A stretch of DNA of 64,000 nt, taken from positions 2,108,001 to 2,172,000 of the forward strand of contig CAJSYZ010000003.1 of the NCBI GenBank assembly GCA_910574455.1. Reading direction: 5' to 3'. The notes beneath the pieces were generated by a model, which was not told where the DNA came from, made no database searches, and worked only from the letters and a program-made list of their open reading frames with translations. This document shows, piece by piece, positions 1 through 11,209 of this stretch. How positions within the stretch are numbered: position 1 is the stretch's first letter; every line of letters starts with the position of its first letter. Made by a program: the position numbers and the translations under genes. The stretch comes from Trichaptum fuscoviolaceum (Eukaryota; Basidiomycota; Agaricomycetes; Hymenochaetales; Trichaptaceae).

Positions 1-1457
1 TCGTGCACCGCTGCGTGGGCAGAGACCAGAAAGGACATATCCCGGTTTCGTGCATGCAGAAGTCGGCGGGGTTTGTCACGTTCTTCTTTTCGAACCCGGA
101 GTGCGAATTCTTCGCCAGCTTCATCAAGGCGAAGACACGGGGGAGAATCAAGTATGTCTTCGGGTGCCAAATCAAAATCATCCAAGTCGTAATCGGGATT
201 CAGATGTGGAGAGGGAGAGGGTGTGTCAAGGATCTCTATGGTGACAGGTTCTGGGGTAAGCAATTTATGCGATACCTCTGACTCCGGTTGGGGGAACTTC
301 TCAGTTTCCAAAGACTCCTGAGAAGCATTGCGATACCCAGTGAGCTCCTCATCTTCCGAGGCGGTGGACTGGGCTCTTAAGGATGCTGGCACAGAATCAG
401 GACCTTTTGTCGGCACCTCATAGAACGAGTCATTCGAGAATATGAGAGCACCAGACCGAAATGGCCTGTAGTTGATGTTACTCATGTCAATAACAGGAGG
501 AATCGTTGCGAGTTGCGGCCCATGGACTGGCGCTTTCCCCTTTCTTTCGTAACGTTTGCAGCGTAATTTATGTTGCGTAGAAACCTCCTTGTCAGCAGTC
601 CTGTCCTTTTCTCCTATTGTACAGGAACCTCGAGTATTGCCGGTGTACAAGTATTCATCTATATCCTCGAGCTTGAGATTCGACCCCGAAGGTGAACTAC
701 TCCTTTTGACAACCTGTTCGGTTGATTTTTCGTCTCCAAAGCGGTAGCTATGTCCTTTCGTACCATCACCCACAGGGCTCGCAGGAAAGTTATCATCGTA
801 TGAGTAGCTGATCGTCAGCTTACCATGATTGATTTGATGAGAATGGATTTTCGCGTCAAAACGTTCCCGAATTTCTTCGATGGACTGCTTGATGAATGCA
901 CGTTTTTGTGATCGGGCCTGTTTAGTATCTCCTCTGGAGCATTCTGGCACATCATACACAATTTCATGCGTATCGCGAAGTGGTTCTTCCACAAGCTCTG
1001 GTTTGGGCCTTTTCGAGTTACCGAGCCTTCCGGACTGCATCTCTTCGTCCGCGCTCAATGGACGACGGGAGCCAGGAGCTCTACGAACCTCAAATGCTGG
1101 CACAGATGATCGGTGACGATAGGCCGCACGTCGATCCCTACTAAAGTCACGTCCTTCTGAAGATGGCATACGGTTCGGAGGCCACGCAACGACATTGGAA
1201 ATGCGTCGAGCTGAGTATGTGCGGTCTGTGCTGCGCGCGGACGACGAGTGTATGGGTTCACGTTGACGGTTGGACAAACTCACCGGCATTGATGAATGAT
1301 ATGTTTGACCCCATCCTCTACGTTGTGCCGGGTACCATGGGCCTCCCGCCGAATTGGGCAGCGAGTGTTTGGGAACCAAGGTCGACCTTACGGCCGGGAC
1401 GCCTCCGCCCTTAGGGATAGCTCTGGCCTCGTTGGGCTGATAATCCTCAGCCGTCAT
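1..1457 (-). CDS. Uncharacterised charged, low-complexity protein (partial, C-terminus off the window)
   Basis: One uninterrupted minus-strand frame runs from an ATG at 1457 to the window edge, about 485 codons without a stop, so the 3' end is missing. The product begins MTAEDYQPNE. It is rich in Arg, Ser and Pro in its first third and has an acidic stretch near the edge (DYDLDDFDLAPED). A short Lys/Arg-rich patch (RCKRYERKGK) lies in the middle. No enzyme motif, membrane segment or signal peptide was seen, and I do not recognise the family. Composition suggests a largely disordered nuclear or scaffold protein, which is inference only. It is divergent from the RRM/WD40 gene starting at 1835. 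Length and even codon use make chance openness unlikely. Confidence 0.72.
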   Translation of the reverse strand, partial: MTAEDYQPNEARAIPKGGGVPAVRSTLVPKHSLPNSAGGPWYPAQRRGWGQTYHSSMPVSLSNRQREPIHSSSARSTDRTYSARRISNVVAWPPNRMPSSEGRDFSRDRRAAYRHRSSVPAFEVRRAPGSRRPLSADEEMQSGRLGNSKRPKPELVEEPLRDTHEIVYDVPECSRGDTKQARSQKRAFIKQSIEEIRERFDAKIHSHQINHGKLTISYSYDDNFPASPVGDGTKGHSYRFGDEKSTEQVVKRSSSPSGSNLKLEDIDEYLYTGNTRGSCTIGEKDRTADKEVSTQHKLRCKRYERKGKAPVHGPQLATIPPVIDMSNINYRPFRSGALIFSNDSFYEVPTKGPDSVPASLRAQSTASEDEELTGYRNASQESLETEKFPQPESEVSHKLLTPEPVTIEILDTPSPSPHLNPDYDLDDFDLAPEDILDSPPCLRLDEAGEEFALRVRKEERDKPRRLLHARNRDMSFLVSAHAAVH

Positions 1458-1834
1458 CGAGTTGTACTGAAGTAAAGCTTCTTCTCCAAGCGCAAGACCA
1501 GGGTATGACGGTTGTCGCCTTTCAACGTGACATTTATGATTGCAAGTGTTCCCGAGAGGTGCGTTCTTGACAAATTATCGATGTCTGTGCATAATCTATG
1601 GTGCGTATTCGAGTAGTGCAGATCGATAAACTCTGTAGAAAGAGTACTAACTCCTGTTGTCTTAGGGGAGAGAGCGAGCATTGGTGTAGTAGTACTCCCA
1701 CGCTGGCTGCCACTGGCCAACTTGAAGTGCCGCGACTTGTATACGGCCCTTCCTGTATTCACAAACACACTTATGCTAGTCTCGAAAGCTTGCTTTTGAA
1801 AAAAGTTGCCCGACCTGCCTACGAGGATACACGC
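1458..1834. promoter_or_regulatory. Divergent intergenic region
   Basis: These 377 bases separate two divergently transcribed genes and must hold both 5' untranslated regions and promoters. No clear TATA box was seen. Short open frames here lack support and are not called. Confidence 0.45.
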
Positions 1835-4800
1835 ATGAAACATGAAAATTCGGCAAGGTTGAATCTCAAGCGTTCCACGAGCGAGGAATCTGAGGCAGTA
1901 AAGAAGGTCAAATTAGAAGAATTGGAGGTCTTGAAAACGGAAGATCTTGAAGACGAATTGCCTCAAATCCGGAATAAACCTCTAAATCGTGGTGTGGAAA
2001 GGATTTCTCCTTATCCTACAGAATGCAGACCAACGCAACCCTACTATGACTGGCACAGGCGCCAACTTATCAAGGATGTTACGGAAAGGCTGGCTATACA
2101 GGGGAGACGTATCGTTGGACTTCCGAGGTTTCTGTGCGTGTCCGTTCTACCTTGAACAACTACTGTAACTAATGGCTCTCCAAACAGGGATGATGGAATA
2201 GTGTTCGACTGGTATTTAGAGTTATTCTCACCTGAATGTCCTAGTATCCTAACCTTGAATCCTTAGGGTATATGACAAGTCTATTCTTAGCGGGCAGGCT
2301 GATGTCCCAATAGCCTCCGCTCTCGATCAAGCGGAACGCTCAACATTAACTCAAGCTCCCGCCTTCGAGATACCACGTGCAAAGCAAACGACAGAAGTTT
2401 TTGAAGCTCTTAAAACTGACCTAACTGTTAGCACAAACGAGCCTGAGTTATCTTCGCAGCTTCAAGTTGCAGAAGGTAGTCTTGACAATCCTATAGTAAT
2501 CTTGGAGGAAGAACAGGATCAGCGCGACGAGGATGTTGATTTGGACGTAGTCTCTTCTAGTGGTTCCGAAAGTCCAGATCCTGACTCAGACGCAAATGAT
2601 TCTGCTTCGGAGATGCCTATCGATTCGCATCCAGCGAACGTAGAGGCCAACGGTTCCAATGACAGTTCTTGGTTTTTGAATGCAGACTTCCGATTAAATT
2701 CTCAAACTGGTAGCTTTCCTCGGGAGTGGGGCCATCCCGATGTACCTACTAGCGTCGCTGACCAGGAAGCTGACGTCGATGAGGGAATTGTATCTACTCG
2801 TTCTATTCGGGGACGGGAGATTTCTCTAAGAAGAATCAATTGGAGAAATTATCAATCTATTCTCATATTCAAGCGCCTGCCAAAGACAACAACCGTGGAG
2901 GATGTGTATGCTTTTTTGTTGAGGTATGGTGTTACTTTTCAAAGGTGAATTCCGGTTCGTCTTTCCGAAAGTGCCATAATTGATTCATAAACATCTTCTC
3001 ATAACACTCTACTAGCGTGAAAGAAATCAGCATTCATTGCCCCAAGAAAGGTGGTACTCTGGCGTCAATCGAGTTTTATTCTTCGGCAAACGCACAGGAA
3101 GCATTGTCAAAACTTTGCAATGCAGTCTGGCAACCCTCATCATCACGTTCGTCCAACACTCTGAAGATTGAACCCTGTCATCCACCTAAATGGTATGCAA
3201 ATAGCGAGCAGATGACAATAAATCGCGCCTATACAAAGGGTTCCCAGTATTGTGCAGATCCTTCCGTAAACCATGAGTTTCGAAAACCCACCGGTATAGG
3301 ATCAACAGAAGAGCAACCAAAAGTAATCGGGATCTTTGGGGCCTTTCGCCAGCCGTCTGGTGTACGAGAAGGCGGCCGCCATATTGTATCAGGATTGCCA
3401 TCTTATAATTCGGATACATTGCCTTCATCTACGCCTGCACACTCGAGCACGCCGAAGGGTGAATTTATTCCTGCCGGGGGATACAAGACACATTCAGAAA
3501 CGCTAGAAACTGAAGATACAGATGCTGATGCATACCACGATCAATTGGGGGACGAAGGCCAGAAGTCTCGTAGCTCTCGTAGCTCCACATCTGGTTCTAG
3601 TAAGGATAGTTCGGACTCAGACTCCAGTGACACCGACCATTCGAATTCCACGTCTGCATATGGCTCCACCGATGAAGCAAGCGACAGTGCGGGACAGCAA
3701 GGTTCTCCCCGAGAAACAAACGACAAAGTTAAACGCTTCCAGAGCGTCGTCGTGGAGAGGCGAACGAAGTTGAAGCAAATTGTATTACCCAAAGTGATAT
3801 ATGGACGACCGCGACGAATTCTGCTTCCACGCAGCTCTGTTGCACCGATCGCAACAGTATCGATGCGTGGCGATTTTCAATTTATAGATTCTCAAGATAG
3901 GTATGTATCTCGGTTCACTACAGTGTAGGATATTGTCTAATGTATCACTGTCATTCAGACTTCGCCTACGCAACATGTCACTCCCCGCTACCGTTGACTC
4001 TAAGCGTCGTGTGGAAGACGCTTGCATAATTGGAGATGTTGGAGTAGTAGGTTTTACAGGGGAAATCAATCAAGTGTCATTGCTTTCGTTTAATAAGGTA
4101 CGTTCTCTTTGCTGCTTTAGAACGTAAAATCTGATGATAGCTAGGCAGGAAACAAAGCAGCTGTGGATCGGCTGCCTCCTCTTGCTCACAGCAAACAGGG
4201 TATCAATTGTCTTGCATCAATTCCGCCTGTAGATACATCTGGACAATCCCTCGAATTTCTCTCTGGGGGATTTGATAAGCAAATAAGACGCTGGCGTGTA
4301 GTGAGGGAGCTAGATCCCGACGATGGAGCATCTACATTCTCTGCAACCGTACAACGATTTCCCATAGAACATAACTCAACAGTGACGTCTGTTGCGTGGC
4401 ATGGTAATGACACAACAATTCTAAGTGCGGCTGGCACTAAGCTGTGGACTACACACGTCGAGCGTCAGTCTGTAGTAGGCGATCCGTCTGTCCTCAGCAA
4501 CCCCATCAATCACATTCACGCTCATTCCTCTAATCCCCACATTGTGATACTGGAGGTTAGCCTTAGTTGTCAAAGATCACCGTGCGATTAACTGATAAAG
4601 TGACTATGCATTGCAAGGTTGCACATCCCTTCTCCCAAGTACAAGTATTCGACGTCCGTCAGGGCTATGCCCGCAAGCCTATCATGACGTTCGGCTATTC
4701 GGATACATCGGCGTCAGCGAAGGGAATACGCGCCCGTCGCCGAAAGGGAGACACATCCATCAAGTACTTTGTTCGCGGTTTCGACGACGGAGTCGTAGCT

Positions 4801-5015
4801 TTATGGGACTATAGGAACGTCAAGGTATGTGGATCACCTTTTTATAAGGTCATTTAGATTGTCTGACATTGAACTTCACTACATAGACGACACTCAAGAT
4901 GCATCGAATGGAAGAGCCGGTTTATCACACGGTTTTCACAAAGGTGGCACCAGTCGTCTGGGCCTTCGGAGGGAATCAAGTCGATTACATTGACCCAACC
5001 GACACAAGATCGTAG
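1835..5015 (+). CDS. RRM-like plus WD40-repeat protein, eight exons
   Basis: Exons read as 1835-2127, 2188-2211, 2267-2944, 3016-3900, 3959-4097, 4145-4555, 4618-4824 and 4887-5015, giving 921 codons in one frame. The N-terminus has Lys/Glu-rich coiled-coil-like sequence, then an acidic serine stretch (SSSGSESPDPDSDAND). An RRM-like fold follows around residues 310-390 (SILIFKRLPKTTTVEDVYAF, then a strand ending ASIEFYSSANAQEA). A Ser/Asp-rich linker comes next. The C-terminal third carries WD40-type blades, such as FLSGGFDKQIRRWRV, TSVAWHGNDTTIL and VRGFDDGVVALWDY. An RNA- or chromatin-linked scaffold is a reasonable inference; no precise orthologue is recognised. The start is the first ATG in the frame after upstream non-coding sequence. 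Confidence 0.8.
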
Positions 5016-5155
5016 CAGGTACACAAGGTAGTGTTCTATGACAGCAATTGTACTTATCAAGCATTGGCGAATATATTACAACTACTTAATATGAATCCAT
5101 GATGTGCATGCAAGATTTCCAGTCGTAAACAAGAACAATATCAAATAGAGGTCAA

Positions 5156-7669
5156 CTATACTTTTGACCACTGTCCCAGTTCAATAGCAAATGCGGCCGC
5201 AAGTTTCGAGAACTCTAGCATGTGATCGAAACTGAACTCATCGGATATATCAATTCGGCTGCAGTACGGAGTTCAGCAAAAGCTTAGTGCACTAGGAAAG
5301 CTGGAAAACTCACTCGTTGCCTGAGTGAATGAACTTGTTTGATTCTTCGAACTTGCTCTCTGTAAAGTGATAGAAAATAAATATCCGTGGAAGTAATGAA
5401 ATTAAAGGACGGACCGATGGTGAATATGGAAGGATATCCAGCCTTGCTCCACGATGCGCTGTATTAAGTTTTAAACAATTAGTCACACTTCGAGTAAAGC
5501 TATCGTAACTTACTGATCGCTGCAAGCGTAACCACACTTAGTTTCCACGAACGGTATGTTAAGGTACTGCTCGATGAGCGCTTTGTTGAACTTCGTTAAT
5601 CTGAGGGCAGCACCGGAACAGTCAATCACACAAACAAGGAGCTTTCATGATTTCACTCACGCGCTGTCAGTGAAGTCCGTAATGACTCCGACGGCCTCCT
5701 TAGTGCCCTTCTTGACCCAAGCAGTCATATCAAACTACGTAGAAATCTTTCAGACATGTAAACCTTTCCTGCATCAGAAGAATCGCACCTGACTCATCGC
5801 CAGGACATTAACGGCCCTGGCCTCATAGTCTCGCGCGACTGCCTGAGACCCAAGTAGTCCACCTTCCTATACGCACATTGCAGAATGGTCAAATTTCAGT
5901 CAATCACCTCGTGCTCACGGCCAAACCCGTACGAACCTCAGCAGCGTACCAATGGAACTCGACTGTGCGCTGTGGTTTGAATCCTGCTGAGATCAGGCCA
6001 CGATAAGCCTCGAGGATGCTATTTACAAGTCTCGTTAGGAGCCGGGAACAACACAGTTATTTAAGCAATAGCTCCGCACCTCATGGTCCCGCTTCCATCG
6101 TCATCCGCTCCTGTATCAGAAAAACGAGGACAGTGGATGGGCGGTCAGAAAGATAGCAATGGAATAGAAGTTTTGATCTGCCTCATACCGGGAGCAGGGA
6201 GGAAGGGCCAAGCATGAGCACTGTGTCAAAAGAGAACATACGCAGATCACCGATTCAGTCGGGCAGATCGAAGCGAAATAAAGGAAGTTCGGGACGGACC
6301 TATCTTGATGTGCGCCGATGATGATAACATCTTCCTCGGAAGCCGTGCCGTTGATTTTAACGATCTAATAAAATTTGGAGGAGGTTTAAACCCGGGCCGA
6401 ACCAGCGGGATTGAAGTGCCTACGATGGAATTCTGACCCCAAGAATGCGGGAATTCGGAGATGCTAATACGTTCCCGAAGAGATTTGCTGGCATATGTCG
6501 AGGTAATCTGCTCAATTCGTTAGATGAGAATTCGACTTGATCGACATACAAATCTTCACACCTCATCGATTTTCGAGAGTAACCATAGTTGTGATTGCCG
6601 ACCGGTCTTTAGCAGCGAAGTCGGTCACGGGACATTTTTGACGGATGGTCAATACACTCACATCGCTGCGGTAGTCTATCTCCAGGTTAAAATGAACTCA
6701 ACAGGGAGTCGTACTAACTCACAGCGTGTTCTGAAACTTGTGAACGTGTTCAGGTTCTCTATCATACCCTCGGTCGTCAAGGTCTTGGTGACAAACTTGA
6801 CTGTCTTCGTCGCATTAGGCGTCGGAAAAGACGCTGGAAGAGTAAACATGAGCTCAATTTCATCAAAATTAATCTGATAAAATGAACTGATAAAATGTTT
6901 GAAATATAAGCATAGCTCCAATCGAATGTTCGACATCCGAGTAGCCGTTATGAAGAAAGGCAATCTCTAGACAATCTCACCCTGGATGTGCAATTATTCC
7001 AGAATCAGACTGTACATGAGGAATAAAGTGGCCCGCACCAATCATTTCTCATGCGTGATGTCTTCCATCCATGAAAGTGATAGAAACAACAGCACGTTCA
7101 CAAGCCCGCATACATCGGAAATGCAGATGGATCAAAGACCCAAAGCGCATATGTTGCATTCGTGACGCAGAATAAAGCGGAAGACCAGAAATAGTCATGC
7201 TGTTGGCTGCGGCAGTCAAGGTACGTACATTGCGTTATCTTGCGCAGATGCGCGTATGACCCAAGGTCAAGCGTATCGGTGCTGCATCGAGGCAAGAAAA
7301 TGCGATCTCAATCAGCACGTTGCATGAAGGGTGCATAAAGTCTTGAACCAATCACATGTCCATGAAGTTAATGTTGTTGGCCCTCGCCCAGATCTAAGGA
7401 ATGGAGAAAATAGGTTAGACCGAACCAACTTCAGCCAAATGGCTGACCTTTTCGCGTTCGGTCAAGACGACAGGTGAACCCTCTGGGTCGAACTGCACAA
7501 GCCTGTCATGATCCAAATTCAGGCTGAAGCCGCTATGTTCGGCTGGATGCTCGGCCTCATATGCAATCATCTTCAATACATTTTCATCTTCCTCGACGTT
7601 ATTGAGAATTATTTGACTAGCATGAGTAGAGACAGCGAGGGACAGCAGAACAGCAGTAATGAGCTTCAT
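5156..7669 (-). CDS. Secreted M28 family leucyl aminopeptidase
   Basis: The start at 7669 gives a clear signal peptide ([17 protein letters not shown]). The gene is broken by many very short introns, at least a dozen. Exons in order encode a propeptide-like part ([16 protein letters not shown]), [36 protein letters not shown] joined to [18 protein letters not shown] and KFIHSGND. The protein ends [10 protein letters not shown] with a stop at 5156-5158. GAHQD (His, Asp), the GADDDGSG aspartate, the Glu-Glu pair, the TDFTD aspartate and the late histidine match the five zinc-ligand and catalytic positions of the M28 family, so it looks active. It should remove N-terminal residues from extracellular peptides. 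Total length is near 380 residues, usual for fungal secreted LAPs. It is divergent from uL11m. Confidence 0.88.
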
Positions 7670-7973
7670 GGTTGAGAGTAAGAGGAGTTCGTGCACCATG
7701 CGAGGCTTGAGCTCCCCCATTCAAGATAGTACGCAAGCGTTTCCGTTCCCAGGACTCGGACGAGAACGTGACTCGTAACGCGTGATGTGCTTATTATGCC
7801 AGTGTGTGACAAGCGTGTCGTGGAAATTCTGGATAGAACGCTAGTCTCAGGGTTTGCTTAACTTTCTTTTTCATCTCGTTCTCGCTCAGCGTAGAGTGCG
7901 CGCTCAAAAGTCGCTTCTACGACTTTGTACCGTCACATCTTTTCTCGTGGCAACTTAGACAAGGCATCACATC
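7670..7973. promoter_or_regulatory. Divergent promoter region, aminopeptidase / uL11m
   Basis: About 300 bases separate the two divergent start codons. A CT-rich stretch (around 7860-7885) precedes the uL11m start. An in-frame ATG-less extension of the aminopeptidase frame reaches into this region but was not used, because the signal peptide begins at 7669. Confidence 0.4.
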
Positions 7974-8476
7974 ATGTCGAGGGCCGCGCAACAGGCGCGA
8001 GCACAGGTCGTAGTGAGCTCTTTTTTTCTTATGGAATCGATGAACAGAGCATGCTTGAACTTCTGCAGCGCATTTTAGTTTCTGCAGGCAAGGCAGCACC
8101 GACGCCCCCAGTCGGTCCAGCGCTCGGTGCTCGTGGCGTAAAGTCGATGGACTTCTGCAAAGAGTTCAATGCTCGGACGGCGCATATCGAACCGGGCGTC
8201 CCCATTCCGACGCTGATCACCATCCAGCCTGATCGGACGTTCAGCTTCATCACGAAGACCCCACCGACTACATACTTTCTGAAGAAGGCTGCTGGAATTG
8301 AGAAAGGAACAGGCCGGCCTGGACACGAGGTGTCGGGGACCATAAGTCTTAAACACGTGTATGAGATTGCGAAAATCAAGGCCACAGACGAACATCTCAA
8401 ACACTTGAAACTGGAATCCATTGCGAGCACTATTATCGGAAGTGCGAGGTCTTTAGGCATTCAGGTTGTTGCATGA
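7974..8476 (+). CDS. MRPL19: Mitochondrial large-subunit ribosomal protein uL11m
   Basis: Two exons, 7974-8012 and 8069-8476, splice to 148 residues. The product begins MSRAAQQARAQVVRILVSAG and continues through PPVGPALGARGVKSMDFCKE, the hallmark N-terminal L11 segment. The rRNA-binding C-terminal domain follows, with SGTISLKHVYEIAKIK and a terminal ARSLGIQVVA. Removing the 56 nt intron restores the conserved join VVRILVSAGKA, which supports this start. It would bind the GTPase-associated centre of the mitochondrial large rRNA. Length is normal for a fungal uL11m. The next gene upstream is divergent, so promoter sharing is likely. Confidence 0.95.
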
Positions 8477-9964
8477 GCGCCTGTGGTATTCTTGGAAGCA
8501 TCTGTACGTGTGGAGATGAATAGTTTGGCGACATAGTGGAACTGAGTAGATTACTGATACATCTCAAAGGTCTCACGTTTCTCCGGAGACTTGGACCGCA
8601 TGTCGGCAGATCAATGTGCCCAATACATTTTCGAACGATAGAATGTGCACGCACAAATGTCAACGGAGTGCCGATACGAGGCACGCCGGCGTACAGTGTT
8701 GGGCGATAACTGGAAGACATGAAGAAGGATAGATTTGGCGGGTGCGTATGTAGTCAGAGCAGATACATTACAGGGCGTTAGTGGCCTCGAGGATGTGCAA
8801 GATAAAGTTACGATCTGATGACTAGCATTGGTAACTCGGCAGAAGACGAATTGCGGCAAGATGAGAAGACAGGTCGACTTAGCGTAGGCTCCGTAGTTCA
8901 GACGCCTTACTGCCTTTACTACCGAAGACAAAGACGCTGGCAGCCGTTGTAACGAGCCCGCTTTGCCATTTTCGATATACTTGCCCGATTTGGACAATCC
9001 CGCCCCGCGCAGCGGCTCGCGAGCTGATCTTTGTGCTCATTCAAGCCCGCCCTTGTTTTTGCTTCGCCATCAGTGACCACGGCGACAAAGAAAGTGATTG
9101 TTGTTCTATGTCTTAGCCCGTCTATTTTACCAACTTCACCCGCTGCTTGCGACCTTCAAGCGCAAACCTTCTTCGCGTTTTCGAGAAATTACCTCTTAAC
9201 ATCACTTGCCTTACTTGTCTTTACGCTTCCTTTCAGTGCCTAAATGGACGTCCTATCGTCCTTGTATTCTTGCCTTTAGACTTTCATGACGATCATGCCA
9301 TTGGCCTACGCTTTGTCGTTTACTACGTCTCCTTCTTCCAAGCTCGGTTGGGAGCTAATTTTCTGATCTCTCGCCTATGCCCTCTACTCTACGAAAAGAC
9401 AAGGTGCGTATCATACCAAACTACGAGTCCTTAGCTATACTTGGAGTTTCTTTTCTTCTTCTGACGTAGCGTCAAGTCTGCAGGGCCTATCGTGCTGGCT
9501 CAGAGCGCCCCCTTTTGCTGTGAAACACATCGTGGTCGTTGTTCTCCCGATCTAACTCTTCAGTCTCGGCCTATACTGTATGTACTCGGATCTCTTCACT
9601 CCACATTTGTACAACCCGAACGTCCAAAACTCTTGCAATGAATTGGTTATCGGGCAACCGGGAGATCGCAATCCCCAACCATTCATGTGCCTGCACGTTC
9701 ACGACCTTGTTGTGATCTTGGACTATTCGATCTTCCACTGCTCCGGAACTTTCGTACACGTTGCCGATCCAAGGTAAGAAAAAAAACTACGCCAGGTGCT
9801 CCACTGAAAACTACCACCAACAAGGCCACCGGGAAGAGCATAAAAGGTGCGCATCCCAGGTCAAATTTTCATCAGGTTCTCCAGCCAAACGCACTTCTAT
9901 CACTCTTCTCCTTCCCAATCGACTTCCCCCCAACTCTCACCAATACATACCATCTACTACTACC
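8477..9964. other. Intergenic, no gene supported
   Basis: Nearly 1.5 kb lies between uL11m and the DUF6593 gene. A minus-strand frame around 8611-8997 has no ATG start and loses frame, and a 53-codon minus-strand ATG frame begins near 9033. Neither resembles a known protein. The last few hundred bases are pyrimidine-rich. A TATA-like element, CATAAAAGG, lies at 9839-9847, about 120 bases upstream of the next start codon. Confidence 0.5.
9839..9847 (+). promoter_or_regulatory. TATA-like element of the DUF6593 gene
   Basis: CATAAAAGG lies about 120 bases before the ATG at 9965 and is followed by CT-rich, CAA-rich leader sequence, a common arrangement in highly expressed basidiomycete genes. 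Position and sequence support it; function is inferred. Confidence 0.4.
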
Positions 9965-10791
9965 ATGCAGGCTTTCGGTGGTACCAACGAAGTGCTCTCA
10001 TGGACCTCTGAGGATCCTCGCCAATCCTCACTCTTTGGTCCCTGGGGCGTCGTTTACCGCTTCCAGGTAACCCTACTTTGTCCTCCATATTGTTGGGCCA
10101 CAGTTTCTCTAACAATCCGCCAGACCGATGTAAATCGTGGAACTACAACCCTGTACCGTTCCACTCGCGCCAACAAAGAAGATCGTGTTGCACGCCTTGA
10201 GTGGGGCCCCAATGGTGGTCTTGGCCGTGCAGTCATCGGCAAGGTAGGAGTTACTTTCAGACCCTCATATTAATCTTGAGCTCATACTGGGGCCTTTAGG
10301 TTACAGTACCCATGGTCGACCTGGTTAAGGCCGACCCCAGAGATCTTGTAGGTGGTTCCATAGGGATACAAGTACCCTGGATTTCTAATAGCTCTCCGAT
10401 GTTAGTCCTTCAGGAGCTTCTACGGTCCTGACGGCCTCCAGTATAGGTGGCGACCCAGCGGAAATGGCAATGATATTATCGTAAGTCGAGGACCTGATAT
10501 AAGCTTCCTGGACGGCCGCATCTAATCCAACTTTCATCACCGGTAGCTTCAGGATCAGACTGGCAAAACTCTCGCCTGCTTGCACCCGACGAGGCCAATT
10601 CGCTACCCCGTGGGTGATGTCCACTGCGAGTTGCACTTCTACAAGAACGGTGGCGGAGTTGTAAGTGATCCGGACCGGTTATTCTACACGCTACCTTCTG
10701 ACGCGCATCGATGTAGCTTCTCCCCCCGCTTATGGACACTATCACGGTGACTGCCATGCTCTACCGCTTTTGCATGGCTTATGGCCTCTAA
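9965..10791 (+). CDS. DUF6593 domain protein
   Basis: Six exons (9965-10066, 10124-10243, 10300-10347, 10406-10480, 10547-10660, 10717-10791) give 177 residues. The order of elements fits the fungal DUF6593 family: an N-terminal strand pair (SLFGPWGVVYRF), TTLYRSTRANKEDRVARLEW, then FRSFYGPDGLQYRWRPSG, and a C-terminal hydrophobic segment (TVTAMLYRFCMAYGL). The signature is the YGPDG-x-x-YRWR turn. The biochemical function of DUF6593 is not known. No signal peptide was seen. A second, divergent family member lies at 22556-23535 on the other strand. All six splice joins keep the frame, so the model is firm. Confidence 0.88.
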
Positions 10792-11209
10792 ATTTGGCAA
10801 GCCAAACCCCATTTCTTTGTTATCCTCAGATGTCTCCTTTCTTGCTTTCCTATACATGTACAAATAATTTGTCCTGTCTGTTTAGTGTTCCTGTTATCTT
10901 TGCTCTCTAAGTCTTAGCTTCCACTGGCGTTGAAGGTCCTATCACATTATGCGGGATTACGGACTTTCTACGGACAGTTACATGCGCCTCTTAGTTCCGA
11001 AATCTAGACTTATCAAAAACAAGTAGGGCTGGAAATGTATCGTGTACCAATATTACGTATCTTCTATTTCTTCGTTGATTGCATGTTTTACGGACCGGGG
11101 GGAAGGAAAAACAGGTATGGGTCAAAGCGTACATAACCTCTAAATTCCAATAATAGAAGTACAACAAACAAAGAGCTAAAGAAGCCGGAGCAACTTAAAT
11201 TCCTTCCCA
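10792..11209. other. Convergent 3' intergenic region
   Basis: About 420 bases separate the ends of two convergent genes. It is AT-richer than the exons and holds only 3' untranslated sequence as far as can be seen. Confidence 0.5.

Noticed and set aside
8611..9035. Minus-strand frame beside uL11m
   Set aside because: The longer frame has no ATG and is closed upstream by a stop; the ATG frame is only 53 codons, and neither resembles a known protein.
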